Shown: positions 17,789 through 29,136 of the stretch, piece by piece
Layout of the letters: every line of letters begins with the position of its first letter
Position numbering within the stretch: position 1 is the stretch's first letter
Made by a program: the position numbers and the translations under genes
Notes under the pieces: generated by a model
Databases searched by the model: none
What the model saw: the letters and a program-made list of their open reading frames with translations, nothing else
What the model was told of the DNA's origin: nothing
DNA from: Candidatus Burkholderia verschuerenii
GTDB lineage: Bacteria > Pseudomonadota > Gammaproteobacteria > Burkholderiales > Burkholderiaceae
DNA: 64,000 bases
Direction: 5' to 3'
Assembly: GCF_001189365.1 (NCBI RefSeq)
Contig: NZ_LFJJ01000006.1
Coordinates: forward strand, 1 to 64,000

Positions 17789-18280
17789 ATGGTCGAACTG
17801 CATACGAACCACGGCGTCATCAAGCTCGAACTCGACGCTGAAAAGGCGCCCAAGACCGTCGCGAACTTTCTCGAATACGTGAAGAAGGGTCACTACGACA
17901 ACACGGTGTTCCATCGCGTGATCAACGGCTTCATGATTCAGGGCGGCGGTTTCGAGCCGGGCATGAAGCAGAAGCCGACCGACAAGCCGATCGAGAACGA
18001 AGCCAACAACGGCCTCAAGAACGAAACCGGTACGATCGCGATGGCGCGCACCGGCGACCCGCATTCGGCCACCGCGCAGTTCTTCATCAACGTGTCGGAC
18101 AACGACTTCCTGAACCACTCGTCGCCGACGCCGCAAGGCTGGGGCTATGCCGTGTTCGGTCGCGTGGTCGAAGGTCTGGACGTGGTCGAGAACATCAAGA
18201 AGGTCAAGACCGGTTCGAAGAGCATGCATCAGGACGTGCCGCTCGACGACGTCGTGATCGAAAAGGCGGTCGTGGTCTGA
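17789..18280 (+). CDS. ppiB: Cytoplasmic peptidyl-prolyl cis-trans isomerase, cyclophilin type
   Basis: 163 residues beginning [15 protein letters not shown], with no signal peptide. The cyclophilin active site is complete: [33 protein letters not shown] and the [13 protein letters not shown] strand. Its start is preceded by GGAGAA at 17776-17781. It follows ppiA and precedes lpxH by 10 bases, suggesting one transcript for all three. No lesion. Confidence 0.94.
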   Translation: MVELHTNHGVIKLELDAEKAPKTVANFLEYVKKGHYDNTVFHRVINGFMIQGGGFEPGMKQKPTDKPIENEANNGLKNETGTIAMARTGDPHSATAQFFINVSDNDFLNHSSPTPQGWGYAVFGRVVEGLDVVENIKKVKTGSKSMHQDVPLDDVVIEKAVVV

Positions 18281-18290
18281 TCGTCATCGC

Positions 18291-19112
18291 ATGATCGAAT
18301 CGAAATCTGTGTCGCAGCCTTTTGCGCAGAATTTCGGTCAGGAAGCAGCGGGCAACGCGCACCAAGCGCGCCCGCTGTTTTTCATTTCCGACCTGCACCT
18401 GAACGAAGCGATTCCGCACACGGTCGCGGCGTTCGAGCATTTCATCGAGGTCACGGCGAACGAAGCGGATTCCGTCTTCATTCTCGGCGACCTGTTCGAA
18501 TTCTGGATCGGCGACGACATTCTCGATGCTTCCGTCGCCGATGAACGCGCCGCCTTCGCGCGACGCATGGCGCAGTGCATGCACACGCTGTCGGAGCGCG
18601 GCATCGGCCTGTATGTGATGCACGGCAATCGCGACTTCCTGCTCGGCCGGCGCTTCATGAAAGCGGCCGGCGCGATGTTTCTGCCCGATCCGTACGTGAT
18701 GACCGCGTTCGGCAAGCGCATCGTGCTGGCGCACGGCGATGCGCTCTGCACGGCCGATCCGGATTATCAACGCTTCAGGCGCTTCGCGCGCAACCGCATC
18801 GCGCAACGGCTCTTTCTCGCGTTGCCATTGAAGAAGCGGCTCGGTATCGGCCAGCGCATGCGCATGAATAGCGAAGGCGCGCGCGAGCAAGGCATGTCGG
18901 CCAAGTACGACGTCACGCGCGAAGCCGTGCACGGTCTCTTCGCCGATAGTCAGACGCATACGATGATTCACGGCCACACGCATCGGCCGGCGATGCATCG
19001 CGAAGCCGACGGCAGGCGCTGGGTTCTGCCCGACTGGGAACTCGATATCGACGCGCCGCGCGGCGGATATCTGCGGCTCGACGCGGAAGGCCTGCGCGCC
19101 TTGCCGCTTTAG
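18291..19112 (+). CDS. lpxH: UDP-2,3-diacylglucosamine diphosphatase
   Basis: 273 residues. It hydrolyses UDP-2,3-diacylglucosamine to lipid X and UMP, the fourth step of lipid A synthesis, at the inner membrane. The calcineurin-like metal motifs are all present: FISDLHL, LGDLFEFWIGD, HGNRDFLLG, LAHGDALCT and HGHTHRP. The N-terminal 27 residues before the core are longer than in E. coli, so a later start is possible, though no better ATG appears before the motif. It ends 13 bases before the convergent cysE. No lesion. Confidence 0.94.
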   Translation: MIESKSVSQPFAQNFGQEAAGNAHQARPLFFISDLHLNEAIPHTVAAFEHFIEVTANEADSVFILGDLFEFWIGDDILDASVADERAAFARRMAQCMHTLSERGIGLYVMHGNRDFLLGRRFMKAAGAMFLPDPYVMTAFGKRIVLAHGDALCTADPDYQRFRRFARNRIAQRLFLALPLKKRLGIGQRMRMNSEGAREQGMSAKYDVTREAVHGLFADSQTHTMIHGHTHRPAMHREADGRRWVLPDWELDIDAPRGGYLRLDAEGLRALPL

Positions 19113-19124
19113 TGCTTTAACGCT

Positions 19125-19910
19125 TTAGCGTTCGTCTACTGCTTCCGCCTTTCCATCCATCGACGTACACAGCCGTTTGAGATCGACGAGCGCCGCGCCG
19201 TCGATGCCGTGCATCGCTTCGACGCGCGCGCCGAGCCGCTCCAGCGCCGCGACGATATCGTCGATACGCTGCGTCTGCGTGGACGCGTGATCGATCAGAC
19301 CGTGAATGGCGAGCGACACGGGATCGTCCGCGTTCGGCGTAATGCCGTAGGCGCAGAAGCCATCGTCGCGCTTCGTCTCTTTCGCTTTCGCGACCGCCGG
19401 CACGACGATGCGCGCCGGATTGCCCACCGCCGTGCCGCCCGCCGGCACCGGCTTCACGACGACCGCGTTCGAGCCGATCTTCGCGTCCGCGCCGACCGTG
19501 AAACTGCCGAGCACCTTCGCGCCCGCGCCGACGATCACGCCGCGTTCGAGCGTCGGATGCCGTTTCGCGCCGCGCGTAAGCGACGTGCCGCCGAGCGTCA
19601 CGCCTTGATAGATCGTGCAGTCGTCGCCGACTTGCGCCGTCTCGCCGATCACCACGCCCATGCCGTGATCGATGAACACGCGCCGTCCGAGCGTCGCGCC
19701 CGGATGAATCTCGATGCCGGTCAGAAACCGCGCCATCTGCGAGACGAAGCGCGCGAGCCAGCGCCATTGCCGCGTCCAGCACGCGTGCGCGACGCGATGC
19801 AGGACGATCGCGTGCAGGCCGGGATAACACGTCACGACTTCCCGGACGCTGCGGGCGGCGGGATCGCGCGCGCGGATGGCGGCGATGTCTTCGCGAAGTC
19901 GGTCGAACAT
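19125..19910 (-). CDS. cysE: Serine O-acetyltransferase
   Basis: 261 residues. It acetylates serine from acetyl-CoA, the first step of cysteine synthesis. The N-terminal helical domain ([18 protein letters not shown]) is followed by left-handed beta-helix hexapeptide repeats ([33 protein letters not shown], broken here only by turns). The catalytic-site stretch GVTLGGTS and KRHPTL follow. The C-terminal ~70 residues extend beyond the beta-helix. Convergent with lpxH. No lesion. Confidence 0.94.
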   Translation of the reverse strand: MFDRLREDIAAIRARDPAARSVREVVTCYPGLHAIVLHRVAHACWTRQWRWLARFVSQMARFLTGIEIHPGATLGRRVFIDHGMGVVIGETAQVGDDCTIYQGVTLGGTSLTRGAKRHPTLERGVIVGAGAKVLGSFTVGADAKIGSNAVVVKPVPAGGTAVGNPARIVVPAVAKAKETKRDDGFCAYGITPNADDPVSLAIHGLIDHASTQTQRIDDIVAALERLGARVEAMHGIDGAALVDLKRLCTSMDGKAEAVDER

Positions 19911-20031
19911 GGCGGATTCTCGAATGGGGAACGGCGCGCTTAATGACAGATAGCGCGATGCTTATATCGTTGTCCGCCGATTGTAGGATGCGCGCGCCGC
20001 ATCGCGCCCGAAATCCACTCGGCCGTTACGG

Positions 20032-20802
20032 TCAGTCTTTCTTCGCGCGCATCAGAATGTGTTTCGCGATGCCGCGCAGGATATTCACTTCCTCGCGCTC
20101 CAGACCGGTGCGCGCGAACAGCCGCCGCACGCGCGACATCAGCTTTTTCGGATTGTCGGGATCGAGGAAATCCAGCGCGACAAGCGCTTCCTGCAAATGC
20201 CCGAACATGCCCTCGATGTCCTCGCTCGGCGCGTGCTGCACAGCCGGCTCGACCAGCGCGAGTTCCGGCGCGGGGCCCTGAAAGGCCATCCGCAATTCGT
20301 AGGCGAGCACCTGCACGGCCTGCGCGAGATTGAGCGAACTGTAGGCGGGATTGGCCGGAATATGCGCGAGCGCGCTGCAGCGCTCGACATCGGCGTTCGA
20401 AAGGCCCGTGCGCTCGTTGCCGAACACCAGCGCGATGTCGCCATGACGCACGAATTCGTGCGCGCGTTCGGCGAGCGCGCGCGGCGGCATCTGCGGCGGG
20501 CCGTATTCGCGCATGCGCGCGGTGAGCGCGACCGACCAGCGCACGCCGACGAGCGCATCGGCGAGCGTATCGACGACATGGGCGGACGCCAGCACGTCGT
20601 CCGCGCCGGAGGCCATCGCGATGGCTTCGGGCTCGTTCTTGACATCGGCGACACGCGGCTCGACCAGCACGAGGCGCGCGAAACCCATCGTTTTGAGCGC
20701 GCGCGCCGCCGCGCCGACGTTGCCGGGATGACTCGGCTCGACCAGGATAAAGCGCGTGGAAGTGAAGCCGCCGGCGGGCAAGGTGTCGTTCGAGGATTCC
20801 AA
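20032..20802 (-). CDS. trmJ: tRNA (cytidine/uridine-2'-O-)-methyltransferase
   Basis: 256 residues. SPOUT-fold methyltransferase that modifies position 32 of several tRNAs. Visible SpoU motifs are ILVEPSHPGNVGAAARALKTMG, IALVFGNERTGLSN (knot and AdoMet site) and NPAYSSLNLAQAVQV. The first codon at 20802 is TTG; no in-frame ATG precedes the conserved core, so TTG initiation is assumed. Divergent from suhB with 267 bases between. No lesion. Confidence 0.92.
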   Translation of the reverse strand: MESSNDTLPAGGFTSTRFILVEPSHPGNVGAAARALKTMGFARLVLVEPRVADVKNEPEAIAMASGADDVLASAHVVDTLADALVGVRWSVALTARMREYGPPQMPPRALAERAHEFVRHGDIALVFGNERTGLSNADVERCSALAHIPANPAYSSLNLAQAVQVLAYELRMAFQGPAPELALVEPAVQHAPSEDIEGMFGHLQEALVALDFLDPDNPKKLMSRVRRLFARTGLEREEVNILRGIAKHILMRAKKD

Positions 20803-21069
20803 GGCGTGAAAAGTGCTGAGTCGAAGGCTGGGGAGTTCAGCCCGTCATGTTAACGCGACGTTCAGGCGACGTGCGCGCTTTTAGCGCGTTTGTTCCCAAT
20901 TTGCAGGTAAAATGGCGCCTTCGCGCGCCGCTCGGGCTCCAAAAGCCTTGTCGGACGGCCCGCCCCGCTCTTATTCAATTCGTCTTTCGTCGACATTGTC
21001 GTTGTCGCCAACTTCTCCGATCGTGCGTTCGCGATTGCGAAACGCTTGGCCGGTCAAAGGAATTCGCTC

Positions 21070-21873
21070 ATGCATCCGATGCTCAATATCGCTGTCAAGG
21101 CCGCGCGCCGCGCCGGACAGATCATCAACCGCGCGTCGCTCGATCTGGACCGTATCCAGATCAGCAAGAAGCAGCACAACGATTTCGTGACGGAAGTCGA
21201 CAAGGCGTCCGAAGCCGCCATCATCGAGACGCTGCAAACTGCTTATCCCGATCACTCCATCCTCGCCGAGGAATCCGGCGAAACGGATCGCGAGTCGGAA
21301 TATCAGTGGATCATCGATCCGCTCGACGGCACCACCAACTTCATCCACGGTTTCCAGTACTACTGCGTGTCGATCGCGCTCGCCCATCGCGGCGTCGTGC
21401 AACAGGCCGTCGTCTATGACCCGACGCGCAACGATCTCTTCACCGCCTCGCGCGGCCGCGGCGCGTATCTGAACGAACGACGCATCCGCGTGGGCAAGCT
21501 CGACCGCCTGTCCGACGCGCTGATCGGCACCGGCTTCCCGTTCCGCGACGGCCAAGGCTTGAACGGCTACATGCGCCTGTTCAGCGAAATGACGCTGTCG
21601 TGCGCGGGGCTGCGTCGTCCGGGCGCGGCGGCGCTCGATCTGGCGAACGTCGCGGCCGGCCGCCTCGACGGCTTCTTCGAGCAGGGCATTCATCCGTGGG
21701 ACGTGGCGGCGGGCAGCCTGATCGTCACCGAAGCGGGCGGACTGGTCGGCAATTACACCGGCGAGTCGGACTTCCTGTTCCAGAACGAAATCGTCGCGGC
21801 GAACCCTAAGGTCTACGCGCAACTCGTCAAGATTCTCGATCCGCATTCGCGCACGCGTCTGACGGGCGAATAA
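21070..21873 (+). CDS. suhB: Inositol-1-monophosphatase family protein
   Basis: 267 residues from ATG 21070. Metal-dependent phosphatase with the family motifs EEsG (AEESGETD), [13 protein letters not shown] and [15 protein letters not shown]. SuhB also acts as an rRNA transcription antitermination factor in E. coli; whether that holds here is unknown. The divergent trmJ-suhB pair is typical of Burkholderia. Only a weak GGAA (21058-21061) precedes the start. No lesion. Confidence 0.94.
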   Translation: MHPMLNIAVKAARRAGQIINRASLDLDRIQISKKQHNDFVTEVDKASEAAIIETLQTAYPDHSILAEESGETDRESEYQWIIDPLDGTTNFIHGFQYYCVSIALAHRGVVQQAVVYDPTRNDLFTASRGRGAYLNERRIRVGKLDRLSDALIGTGFPFRDGQGLNGYMRLFSEMTLSCAGLRRPGAAALDLANVAAGRLDGFFEQGIHPWDVAAGSLIVTEAGGLVGNYTGESDFLFQNEIVAANPKVYAQLVKILDPHSRTRLTGE

Positions 21874-22015
21874 AACATCGACAGGCGGAGCGCCTTCGCG
21901 CGCTTCGCCGCTCCTTCCTGCACCGATCGCAGGGCTCCGCTACAGTGCAATCTTTTGCTCTCGATTTCGAGGGCTTTTTGCGCTATTGCGCCCCTTCCCC
22001 GCCGCGCTCGACTCC

Positions 22016-23308
22016 ATGAAGAAAGGCTTCTACACGATCATCGCCGCGCAGTTCGTTTCGTCGCTGGCGGATAACGCGTTGCTGATCGCCGCCATCGCGA
22101 TGCTCGCCGTGGTGCACTCCGCGCCGTGGATCACGCCGCTGCTGCAGATCTTCTTCACGGTCGCCTATGTCGTGCTCGCGCCCTTCGTCGGCGCATTCGC
22201 CGATGCGCTGCAAAAGCGCCACGTCATGTTCGTATCGAACGCGCTCAAGGCGGCGGGCTGCGCCCTGATGATCGCGGGCGTGCATCCGATGATCGCGTAC
22301 GGCGTGGTCGGATTGGGCGCGGCGGGTTATTCGCCCGCGAAGTACGGCATCCTCACCGAACTGCTGCCGCCGCAGAAACTGATCGCGGCGAACGCGTGGC
22401 TCGAATCGGCGACGGTCGGCTCGACGATCATCGGCACGGTGATCGGCGGCGCGCTGGTGAGCGAGGTCGTCGGCCGATGGGTGCAGCACGCGCATATTCC
22501 CTTCATGAGCACGGCCGCGCACGCCGCCATGTTCACGGTGATGCTGATTTACGCGGCGGCGGCCGTCATCAACGTGTTCATCCCCGATACCGGCGCGCGC
22601 TATCCGAATCGCCTGAAAGAGCCGACCCGGCTCGTCAGCGATTTCTCGGAGTGTTTCGTCGTGTTGTAGAAGGACAAGCTCGCGCAGATCGCGCTGTGGG
22701 TCACGACGCTCCTGTGGGGCGCGGCCGTCACGCTGCAACTGCTGGTGCTCAAATGGGCCGACGCGAACCTCGGCCTGTCGCTGTCGAAGGCGGCGGTCTT
22801 GCAGGGCATCACCGGCGTGGGCATCGCGCTGGGCGCGGCGGCGGCGTGGATCGCGCTGCGGCAGTCGCTCAAGGTGCTGCCGGTCGGCATGCTGATCGGC
22901 GCGGTGTCGGTGGCGATGGCGTTCTACAACAAGGATCTGTTCCCGTCGGGCGCGGGCGTGCAGATCGGTCCGTTTTTCGCGCCGGCGTACATATTGATGG
23001 CGTATCCGTTGATGATCGCGCTCGGCGGGTTGTCGGGCTTTTTCATCGTGCCGATGAACGCGATTCTCCAGCATCGCGGCGCGACCTTGCTATCGGCGGG
23101 GCACTCCATCGCGGTGCAGAACTTCAATCAGAACATCGCCGTGCTGGCGATGCTCGGCGCGTACGCGCTGCTGTTGACGGCGAAAGTGCCGGTGCAATGG
23201 ATCATCGTCGTGTTCGGCGTGTTCGTCTGCGAGATGATGGCGCTCGCGATGCGCCGTCACACCCAAAACGAACGAGAGGTCGATTTGGTGTCGATGGTGG
23301 AGGAATGA
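22016..23308 (+). pseudogene. lplT: Lysophospholipid transporter LplT-like MFS protein, single amber codon
   Basis: The frame runs from ATG 22016 (MKKGFYTIIAAQFVSSLADNALL) to 23308 and is interrupted once, at TAG 22667-22669 after SDFSECFVVL. The same frame continues KDKLAQIALWVTTLLWGAAVTLQ. A Trp codon (TGG to TAG) would restore it. About 12 membrane helices are predicted, and LplT flips lysophospholipids inward across the inner membrane. Truncation at residue 217 removes the second half of the transporter. It follows suhB with 142 bases between. A one-base sequencing error is the alternative. Confidence 0.85.
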
Positions 23309-23489
23309 ACCTTGCTTCACGGTGTATTCTGGGATCATCAGCTCGCGCGGCGCTGACTTGGCAGGGAGGATCGTCGGCAGCGGCGCAGTGGATGATGCGC
23401 GCCTGAAAGCTTGCGACCGGTCGCAACGTGTCGCCTGCGGCTTTTCGGCGCGGACCAATTTTCGGCAACGTCAATAAAGGAGCAAGGAA

Positions 23490-23858
23490 ATGGGATTGTT
23501 CACACGTTCGACGCTCGACAGCAAAATCAATGGCGCAGCCAACGTCGGCCAGCGCGCCGTACGCGGTGCCAGCGACGCGGTCGACACGGCCAGCGATCAG
23601 CTGCGCAGCCTGCTCGATGACCTCGAGAGCTCGATTCAAAGCGGCAAGGACTACGACGCCGAGAAGCTTCGCAAGGAGTTGCAGTCGAAGCTCAAGTCGG
23701 CGCGCTCGCAACTGAACGGCGCGAGTTCGGTGATCTCCGACCGTCTGAACGACGCGGCCGGTTACGCGGATGACTTCGTGCACGACAAGCCGTGGCATAC
23801 GCTCGGTGCGGTCGCGGGGCTGGCGTTGCTGGTGGGTTTTTTGGCGGGGCGGACCTGA
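23490..23858 (+). CDS. DUF883 (ElaB/YqjD-type) ribosome- and membrane-associated protein
   Basis: 122 residues. A long amphipathic helical region (residues ~20-95, heptad-like, rich in Ala, Ser, Asp, Lys) is followed by a C-terminal membrane anchor with a GxxxG-like segment (HTLGAVAGLALLVGFLAGRT). This is the architecture of ElaB, YqjD and YgaM, stationary-phase proteins that tether ribosomes to the inner membrane. A strong ribosome site AAGGAGCAAGG lies at 23477-23487. It is monocistronic. Confident of family, not of function. Confidence 0.85.
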   Translation: MGLFTRSTLDSKINGAANVGQRAVRGASDAVDTASDQLRSLLDDLESSIQSGKDYDAEKLRKELQSKLKSARSQLNGASSVISDRLNDAAGYADDFVHDKPWHTLGAVAGLALLVGFLAGRT

Positions 23859-24016
23859 TGGGTGGGTGGTGAATCGCCGTCGGATTGGCCATTCGGCCGA
23901 ATAGACGACACGACATTCAGCAGACAAAATTTACCTCGTTAGGCGGGCGGTCTGTGGCATGATGCAGACTGACATCCCAAAGGTCGTACCGGGCTTCGAG
24001 CCTGCGGCGGCAAATC

Positions 24017-24050
24017 CTAGGGCCACCTTTTCGGTGGCCCTAGTTGTTTT
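24017..24050 (+). terminator. Intrinsic terminator-like hairpin
   Basis: An 11-bp perfect stem (CTAGGGCCACC at 24017-24027 with 24033-24043) and the 5-nt loop TTTTC, followed by TTGTTTTT on plus. It lies between the DUF883 gene and the DUF3800 gene, about 160 bases downstream of the former. It may end that transcript or an unrecognised small RNA starting near 23940. Confidence 0.75.
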
Positions 24051-24062
24051 TGCGGGGTTCAA

Positions 24063-25030
24063 ATGTACGTTTGCTATGTCGACGAATCCGGTTGCCTGGG
24101 TGCAATCGAGCGGCCGGACCATCACGGTCCAACTCCGGTTTTCGCGATCGCGCCGGGTTGTTCGTGCATCGGCGGCATCTCGATCTGCTGACGAGCCATT
24201 TCATCGAGCTCAAGCGGCGCTTCTTCCCGAACAATCTGCCCAAGGGCGCCCGCGCGCTCGACTGGATTATGGCGGAAGTCAAAGGTGCGACGGTTCGCAA
24301 CATGATGCGCGACTCGGGACGCAACACGCGCCGTCACGCGATCGGCTACGTCAGCAAAAATCTGGACCTGCTGGAATCGATCGACGCGCGCCTCGTCGCG
24401 AGGATATTCGTCAAGCCGCTCGGTCAGCCGTTCGACGGGCGATCCGTCTACACGTCCAGCATTCAGGCGATCGCTCGCCATTTCCATCATTACCTGACTA
24501 CGCACAGCGAAAGCGGCCTCATCATCGCGGACAGTCGCAGTTACAAACCCAACGTCAACGTCGCCCATTCGATTTTTACGCAGCGCAGACGCACTGGCGG
24601 CGATCCGTTTCCGCGTCTCGTGGAACGGCCCTTGTTCGGTCACAGCGACAATCACGCCAGCTTGCAAATAACCGATATTCTGTGTTCCGGCGTGCTTTTT
24701 CCGATTGCCACTCAAGTCTGCTGCGCACAGCATTACACCGGCGCGACCCATGCGTCGGAACATTGGCTGAAAGTTCGCGCGTTGCTCGGACACCGCCTGA
24801 GCACGCTCGAATATCGCTATCGAGGCGCACGCGAGACATGCGCTGGCGGAATCGCCCTGAGCGACCCGATGAACCGCTTCGGCACGGCTATGCTTCTTCA
24901 CGCATCGGCAAGCACATTCGTAACCGAAACATCCGGCCTCGGCGATCTCAAAACCGTCCATCCCGCCTATCCCATCCGGCCGACTCCTTCCATCCCGCAC
25001 GACGGGTTAAACTCTTGCCCTATCAGCTAG
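24063..25030 (+). pseudogene. DUF3800 domain protein, 2-nt frameshift near the start
   Basis: Starting at ATG 24063 the protein reads [22 protein letters not shown], with the YVDESG motif that defines DUF3800 (an RNase H-like, often island-associated family). The frame is lost at about 24148-24153, where a GC pair appears duplicated. The remainder ([27 protein letters not shown] ... [14 protein letters not shown], with the conserved late Asp) continues in another frame to 25030. DUF3800 proteins are suspected nucleases in mobile or defence contexts; function here is unproven. It ends 31 bases before mutS. Confidence 0.82.
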
Positions 25031-25061
25031 CGTTGGCCCGTTCGCTTTCACCGCACGCAAG

Positions 25062-27785
25062 ATGGGCAATCACACCGCAACTCCCGATGTCACGTCCGGC
25101 GCAATGACACCTGCCACGCCGGCGCTTCCGGCCGATTTTTCGCAGCACACGCCGATGATGCAGCAATACCTCCGCCTCAAGGCGGATCATCCCGGCACGC
25201 TGCTGTTCTATCGGATGGGCGATTTTTACGAGCTGTTTTTCGACGACGCCGAGAAGGCCGCGCGTCTGCTCGATCTCACGCTTACGCAACGCGGCGCATC
25301 CGGCGGCAATCCGATCCGCATGGCCGGCGTTCCGCATCACGCGTGCGAGCAATATCTCGCCAAGCTGGTGAAACTCGGCGAATCGGTGGCGATTTGCGAG
25401 CAGATCGGCGATCCGGCCACGTCGAAGGGACCGGTCGAGCGCAAGGTCGTGCGCGTCGTCACGCCCGGCACGCTGACCGATGCCGCGCTGCTTTCCGACA
25501 AGGCCGACGTCTACCTGATGGCGCTCTGCCCCATCCACAATCGGCGCGGTCTCGTGACCAGCGTCGGCCTCGCGTGGCTCAACCTGGCGAGCGGCGCGCT
25601 GCGCCTCGCGGAAGTCGCGCCCGGTCAGGTCGGCGCGGCGCTCGAACGCATCCGGCCGGCGGAAACGCTCATCGCCGATTCGATCACAGACTTGCAGGCG
25701 TCGTTCGGCGTGACGAGCCTCGGCGGGACCACGCGCGTGCCCGCCTGGCATTTCGATGTCGGTTCGGGCACGCAGCGGCTGCGCGAGCAACTCGACGTCG
25801 CGAGCCTCGACGGTTTCGGCGCGCAGACGCTCACCTGCGCGTGCGGCGCGGCGGGCGCGCTGCTGATCTACGCGGCCGCGACGCAAGGCCAGCAACTGCG
25901 GCACGTGCGCAGTCTCAAGGTCGAGTACGAATCGGAATACATCGGGCTCGATCCGTCGACGCGCCGCAATCTCGAACTCACCGAAACCTTGCGCGGCACC
26001 GAATCGCCGACGCTGTTCTCGCTGCTCGACACCTGCTGCACGACGATGGGCAGCCGCCTGCTGCGTCACTGGCTGCATCATCCGCCGCGCGATGCATCGA
26101 TCGCGCAGGCACGTCATCAGGGCATCGGCGCGCTGCTCGATGCGCCCGCCGGCAGCGGCCTCGACGCGTTGCGCACGGCCTTGCGTAAGATCTCGGACAT
26201 CGAGCGCATCACCGGGCGTCTCGCGCTGCTGTCGGCGCGTCCGCGCGATCTGTCGAGCCTGCGCGATACCTTCGCGTCGCTGCCCGAACTGCGCGAGCGC
26301 GTCGCGGCCGTGCCGGCGCAACCGGAGGCGCTGGCGCGCATCGCCGCATCGCTCGAGCCGCCGATCGACTGTCTCGAACTGTTGACGCGCGCCATCGCAC
26401 CGGAACCGGCCGCGCTGATCCGCGACGGCGGCGTAATCGCGCGCGGTTACGACGCCGATCTCGACGAATTGCGCGATATTTCGGAGAACTGCGATCAGTT
26501 CCTGATCGATCTCGAAGCGCGCGAACGCACGCGCACAGGCATCGCGAATCTGCGCGTCGAGTACAACAAGGTGCACGGCTTCTATATCGAAGTGACGCGC
26601 GGTCAGACCGACAAGGTGCCCGACGACTACCGCCGCCGTCAGACGCTGAAGAATGCCGAGCGCTACATCACGCCGGAACTCAAGGCCTTCGAGGACAAGG
26701 CGCTGTCCGCGCAGGAACGGGCGCTGGCGCGCGAGCGCGCGCTCTACGACGCGCTGCTGCAAAGCCTGCTGCCGTTCATCGCGGATTGTCAGCGCGTCGC
26801 GAGTGCGCTCGCCGAGCTCGATCTGCTGGCTGCCTTCGCCGAACGCGCCCGCGCGCTCGACTGGGTCGCGCCGGAGTTCGCCGCCGATGCGGGCATCGAT
26901 ATCGAACAGGGACGGCATCCGGTCGTCGAGGCGCAGGTCGAGCAGTTCATCGCCAACGACTGTTGCCTGAGCCAGGAGCGCAAGCTGCTGCTCATCACCG
27001 GCCCGAACATGGGCGGTAAGTCGACCTTCATGCGGCAGACCGCGCTGATCGCGCTGATGGCGCACGTCGGCAGTTACGTGCCCGCGAAGCGCGCCCGCTT
27101 CGGCGCGCTGGATCGCATTTTCACGCGTATCGGCGCGGCGGACGATCTCGCCGGCGGCCGTTCGACCTTCATGGTCGAGATGACCGAAGCGGCCGCGATC
27201 CTCAACGATTCGAGCGCATCCAGCCTCGTGCTAATGGACGAAATCGGCCGCGGCACCTCGACCTTCGACGGTCTCGCGCTCGCGTGGGCAATCGCGCGGC
27301 ATCTGCTGACGCACAACGCCTGCTACACGCTGTTCGCCACGCATTACTTCGAACTCACGCAATTGCCGTCGGAGTTTGCGCAGGCGGCCAACGTGCATCT
27401 GTCGGCGGTCGAGCACGATCACGGCATCGTGTTCCTGCATGCCGTCAACGAAGGCCCGGCCAATCAGAGCTACGGCCTGCAAGTGGCGCAACTCGCGGGC
27501 GTGCCGACGGCGGTGATCCGCGCGGCGCGCAAGCATCTGCATCATCTGGAGCAGTTGTCGGTCAGCCAGCCGACCGCGCAATTCGATCTGTTCGCGAACC
27601 AGCCCTACACGCCTTACGACGATGCACCGGAACCCGAGCCGGCCGCACCCGCCGACGCGCCCGAACATCCCGTGCTCGACAAGCTGCGCACGCTCGATCC
27701 GAACGATCTGCGTCCGCGCGATGCGCTCGATCTGCTCTACGAACTGCATGAATTGGCGAATTCCGCGCCGGATGTCTCGCGTTGA
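25062..27785 (+). CDS. mutS: DNA mismatch repair ATPase MutS
   Basis: 907 residues. The N-terminal mismatch-binding motif with the Phe-x-Glu wedge ([15 protein letters not shown]) lies at about residues 48-62. Connector, lever and clamp domains follow, then the ABC-type ATPase with Walker [18 protein letters not shown] (about 640-656), STFMVEM and Walker [18 protein letters not shown], then THYFELTQL. The C-terminal tail holds the tetramer/beta-clamp region. It appears complete and undamaged, which matters because many nearby lesions are slippage-type indels. Its last 14 bases overlap the next gene. Confidence 0.97.
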   Translation: MGNHTATPDVTSGAMTPATPALPADFSQHTPMMQQYLRLKADHPGTLLFYRMGDFYELFFDDAEKAARLLDLTLTQRGASGGNPIRMAGVPHHACEQYLAKLVKLGESVAICEQIGDPATSKGPVERKVVRVVTPGTLTDAALLSDKADVYLMALCPIHNRRGLVTSVGLAWLNLASGALRLAEVAPGQVGAALERIRPAETLIADSITDLQASFGVTSLGGTTRVPAWHFDVGSGTQRLREQLDVASLDGFGAQTLTCACGAAGALLIYAAATQGQQLRHVRSLKVEYESEYIGLDPSTRRNLELTETLRGTESPTLFSLLDTCCTTMGSRLLRHWLHHPPRDASIAQARHQGIGALLDAPAGSGLDALRTALRKISDIERITGRLALLSARPRDLSSLRDTFASLPELRERVAAVPAQPEALARIAASLEPPIDCLELLTRAIAPEPAALIRDGGVIARGYDADLDELRDISENCDQFLIDLEARERTRTGIANLRVEYNKVHGFYIEVTRGQTDKVPDDYRRRQTLKNAERYITPELKAFEDKALSAQERALARERALYDALLQSLLPFIADCQRVASALAELDLLAAFAERARALDWVAPEFAADAGIDIEQGRHPVVEAQVEQFIANDCCLSQERKLLLITGPNMGGKSTFMRQTALIALMAHVGSYVPAKRARFGALDRIFTRIGAADDLAGGRSTFMVEMTEAAAILNDSSASSLVLMDEIGRGTSTFDGLALAWAIARHLLTHNACYTLFATHYFELTQLPSEFAQAANVHLSAVEHDHGIVFLHAVNEGPANQSYGLQVAQLAGVPTAVIRAARKHLHHLEQLSVSQPTAQFDLFANQPYTPYDDAPEPEPAAPADAPEHPVLDKLRTLDPNDLRPRDALDLLYELHELANSAPDVSR

Positions 27786-29067
27786 CCGGATCGCGCCGGC
27801 CAGCGCGGCGACGCGGTTCGCCGCGATCGCGGCCGTCGCGATGTGGTGCGCCGCCTGCGCCGATGCCCTCGCGGAAAACGCGCCGACACAAAGCTTCGCG
27901 GTCGTCGCGAACGCGCTGACGCGTCCCGCCGACGAAGCGCCCGTGCGGCAGATGCTCGATGCCATCGGCCGCGATCGCGACATCTCCTTCATCGTCTACG
28001 ACGGCAATGTGAAAGGCAGCGCGGAAGCGTGCCGCGACGGCATCTTCGAGGCGCGTCACGATGTGCTCGACAGCGCGCGCACGCCGCTCGTGCTGCTGCT
28101 GGGTCAACACGACTGGGCCGATTGCGGCACGCCGCAGGCAGGCGGCTACGATCCCGTCGAACGGCTCGATTTCGTGCGTCAATTGTTCTTTCCCGATGCC
28201 AATTCGCTCGGCCAGAGTCCGCTCACGCTCGCGCGCGAAAGCGATGTCGCGCGCTTTCGGACCTTTCGCGAAATCGTGCGCTGGCAGGATCAGGGCGTCG
28301 CGTTTATCGGGCTGAACGCGCCGAGTCCGAACAACCACTATCTGAGCGCGGGCGGCCGCAACGGCGAGTTCGAGGATCGCGCGGTCGCGACCAGTTTCTG
28401 GCTCGAACACGCGGCGGAAACCGCGCGGCGCACCGAGATGCGCGCGCTGGTCGTCATTCTGCAAGGCGATCCGGATTTCTCGCGCTACGAGCGTCGCGAG
28501 CGCTTTCCGTGGCTGCGCTTCTCGCGATCGAGCCAGCCGCGCGACGGTTTTCTCGAACTGAAACGCAATCTCGTGAAGGCGGCCGAAGCGTTTCGCGGGC
28601 CGGTCATCGTGATTCACGGCACCGATACGCCCGAGCCGAACGGCTTTCATATCGATCAACCCTTGCGCAACGACAAGGGGCTGACCGTGACCAATCTCAC
28701 GCGCGTGGCCGTCGCGCTCAAACGGCCGCAATCGCAATGGCTCGAAGTCCAAAGCGATTCGCGCTGGCGTCCGCCGTTCCGTCTGCGCGTGCGCGATATA
28801 CGCGACGTTCGCAAGCGCGACAACGCGGAACCGCCATCGCAGATCGACACGCCAGCGACGCAGCCGACCATGCCGTCATCGGCACCGCCCGCGCAGCCGC
28901 AGTATCTGCCGCCGCCGCCGACGCTGCCGCAACCCGCATCCGAGCTGCCGCCGATCTACATGGCGCCGCCGCCGGCATCAGTTCAACCGTCGCTGCCGCC
29001 GATCGCCGATCTATCCGCTGCCCGCATCAGGTACGCAGAACGACACGCAGGTCGCGCCATCGAATAG
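27772..29067 (+). CDS. Exported protein of unknown function (metallophosphoesterase-like fold possible)
   Basis: 431 residues from the ATG at 27772, which overlaps the mutS stop by 14 bases. A signal-like hydrophobic N-terminus ([18 protein letters not shown]) is followed by a globular domain at about 35-335. The stretches [24 protein letters not shown] and [14 protein letters not shown] sit where a calcineurin-like phosphoesterase would have GD.K and GNHD motifs, but the metal ligands are not clearly conserved, so this is only a resemblance. The C-terminal 100 residues are Pro/Ala-rich. In another frame the last codons read [18 protein letters not shown] to a TAA at 29084-29086, which looks more natural than the current ending and hints at a late frameshift. 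Confidence 0.6.
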   Translation: MSRVDRIAPASAATRFAAIAAVAMWCAACADALAENAPTQSFAVVANALTRPADEAPVRQMLDAIGRDRDISFIVYDGNVKGSAEACRDGIFEARHDVLDSARTPLVLLLGQHDWADCGTPQAGGYDPVERLDFVRQLFFPDANSLGQSPLTLARESDVARFRTFREIVRWQDQGVAFIGLNAPSPNNHYLSAGGRNGEFEDRAVATSFWLEHAAETARRTEMRALVVILQGDPDFSRYERRERFPWLRFSRSSQPRDGFLELKRNLVKAAEAFRGPVIVIHGTDTPEPNGFHIDQPLRNDKGLTVTNLTRVAVALKRPQSQWLEVQSDSRWRPPFRLRVRDIRDVRKRDNAEPPSQIDTPATQPTMPSSAPPAQPQYLPPPPTLPQPASELPPIYMAPPPASVQPSLPPIADLSAARIRYAERHAGRAIE

Positions 29068-29089
29068 CAACGGCAACGCGCAATAAAAA

Positions 29090-29109
29090 AGCGCAGCCTT
29101 GGCTGCGCT
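29090..29109 (-). terminator. Intrinsic terminator of slyD
   Basis: A 9-bp stem AGCGCAGCC/GGCTGCGCT (29090-29098 with 29101-29109). On the minus strand it is followed by TTTTTTATTG, just downstream of the slyD stop. Confidence 0.85.
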
Positions 29110-29136
29110 CGTCGAAACCTCGAAGGATGCGTCCGC

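Noticed and set aside
23960-24016. tRNA-like 3' end (CGGGCTTCGAGCC) that could mark an attachment site before DUF3800
   Set aside because: The stem and loop sizes do not fit a T-arm and no acceptor or anticodon arm is present.
25023-27065. 680-codon open frame on the minus strand opposite mutS
   Set aside because: Entirely antisense to a well-conserved gene; no recognisable domain, and His/Arg/Asp-rich like other shadows.
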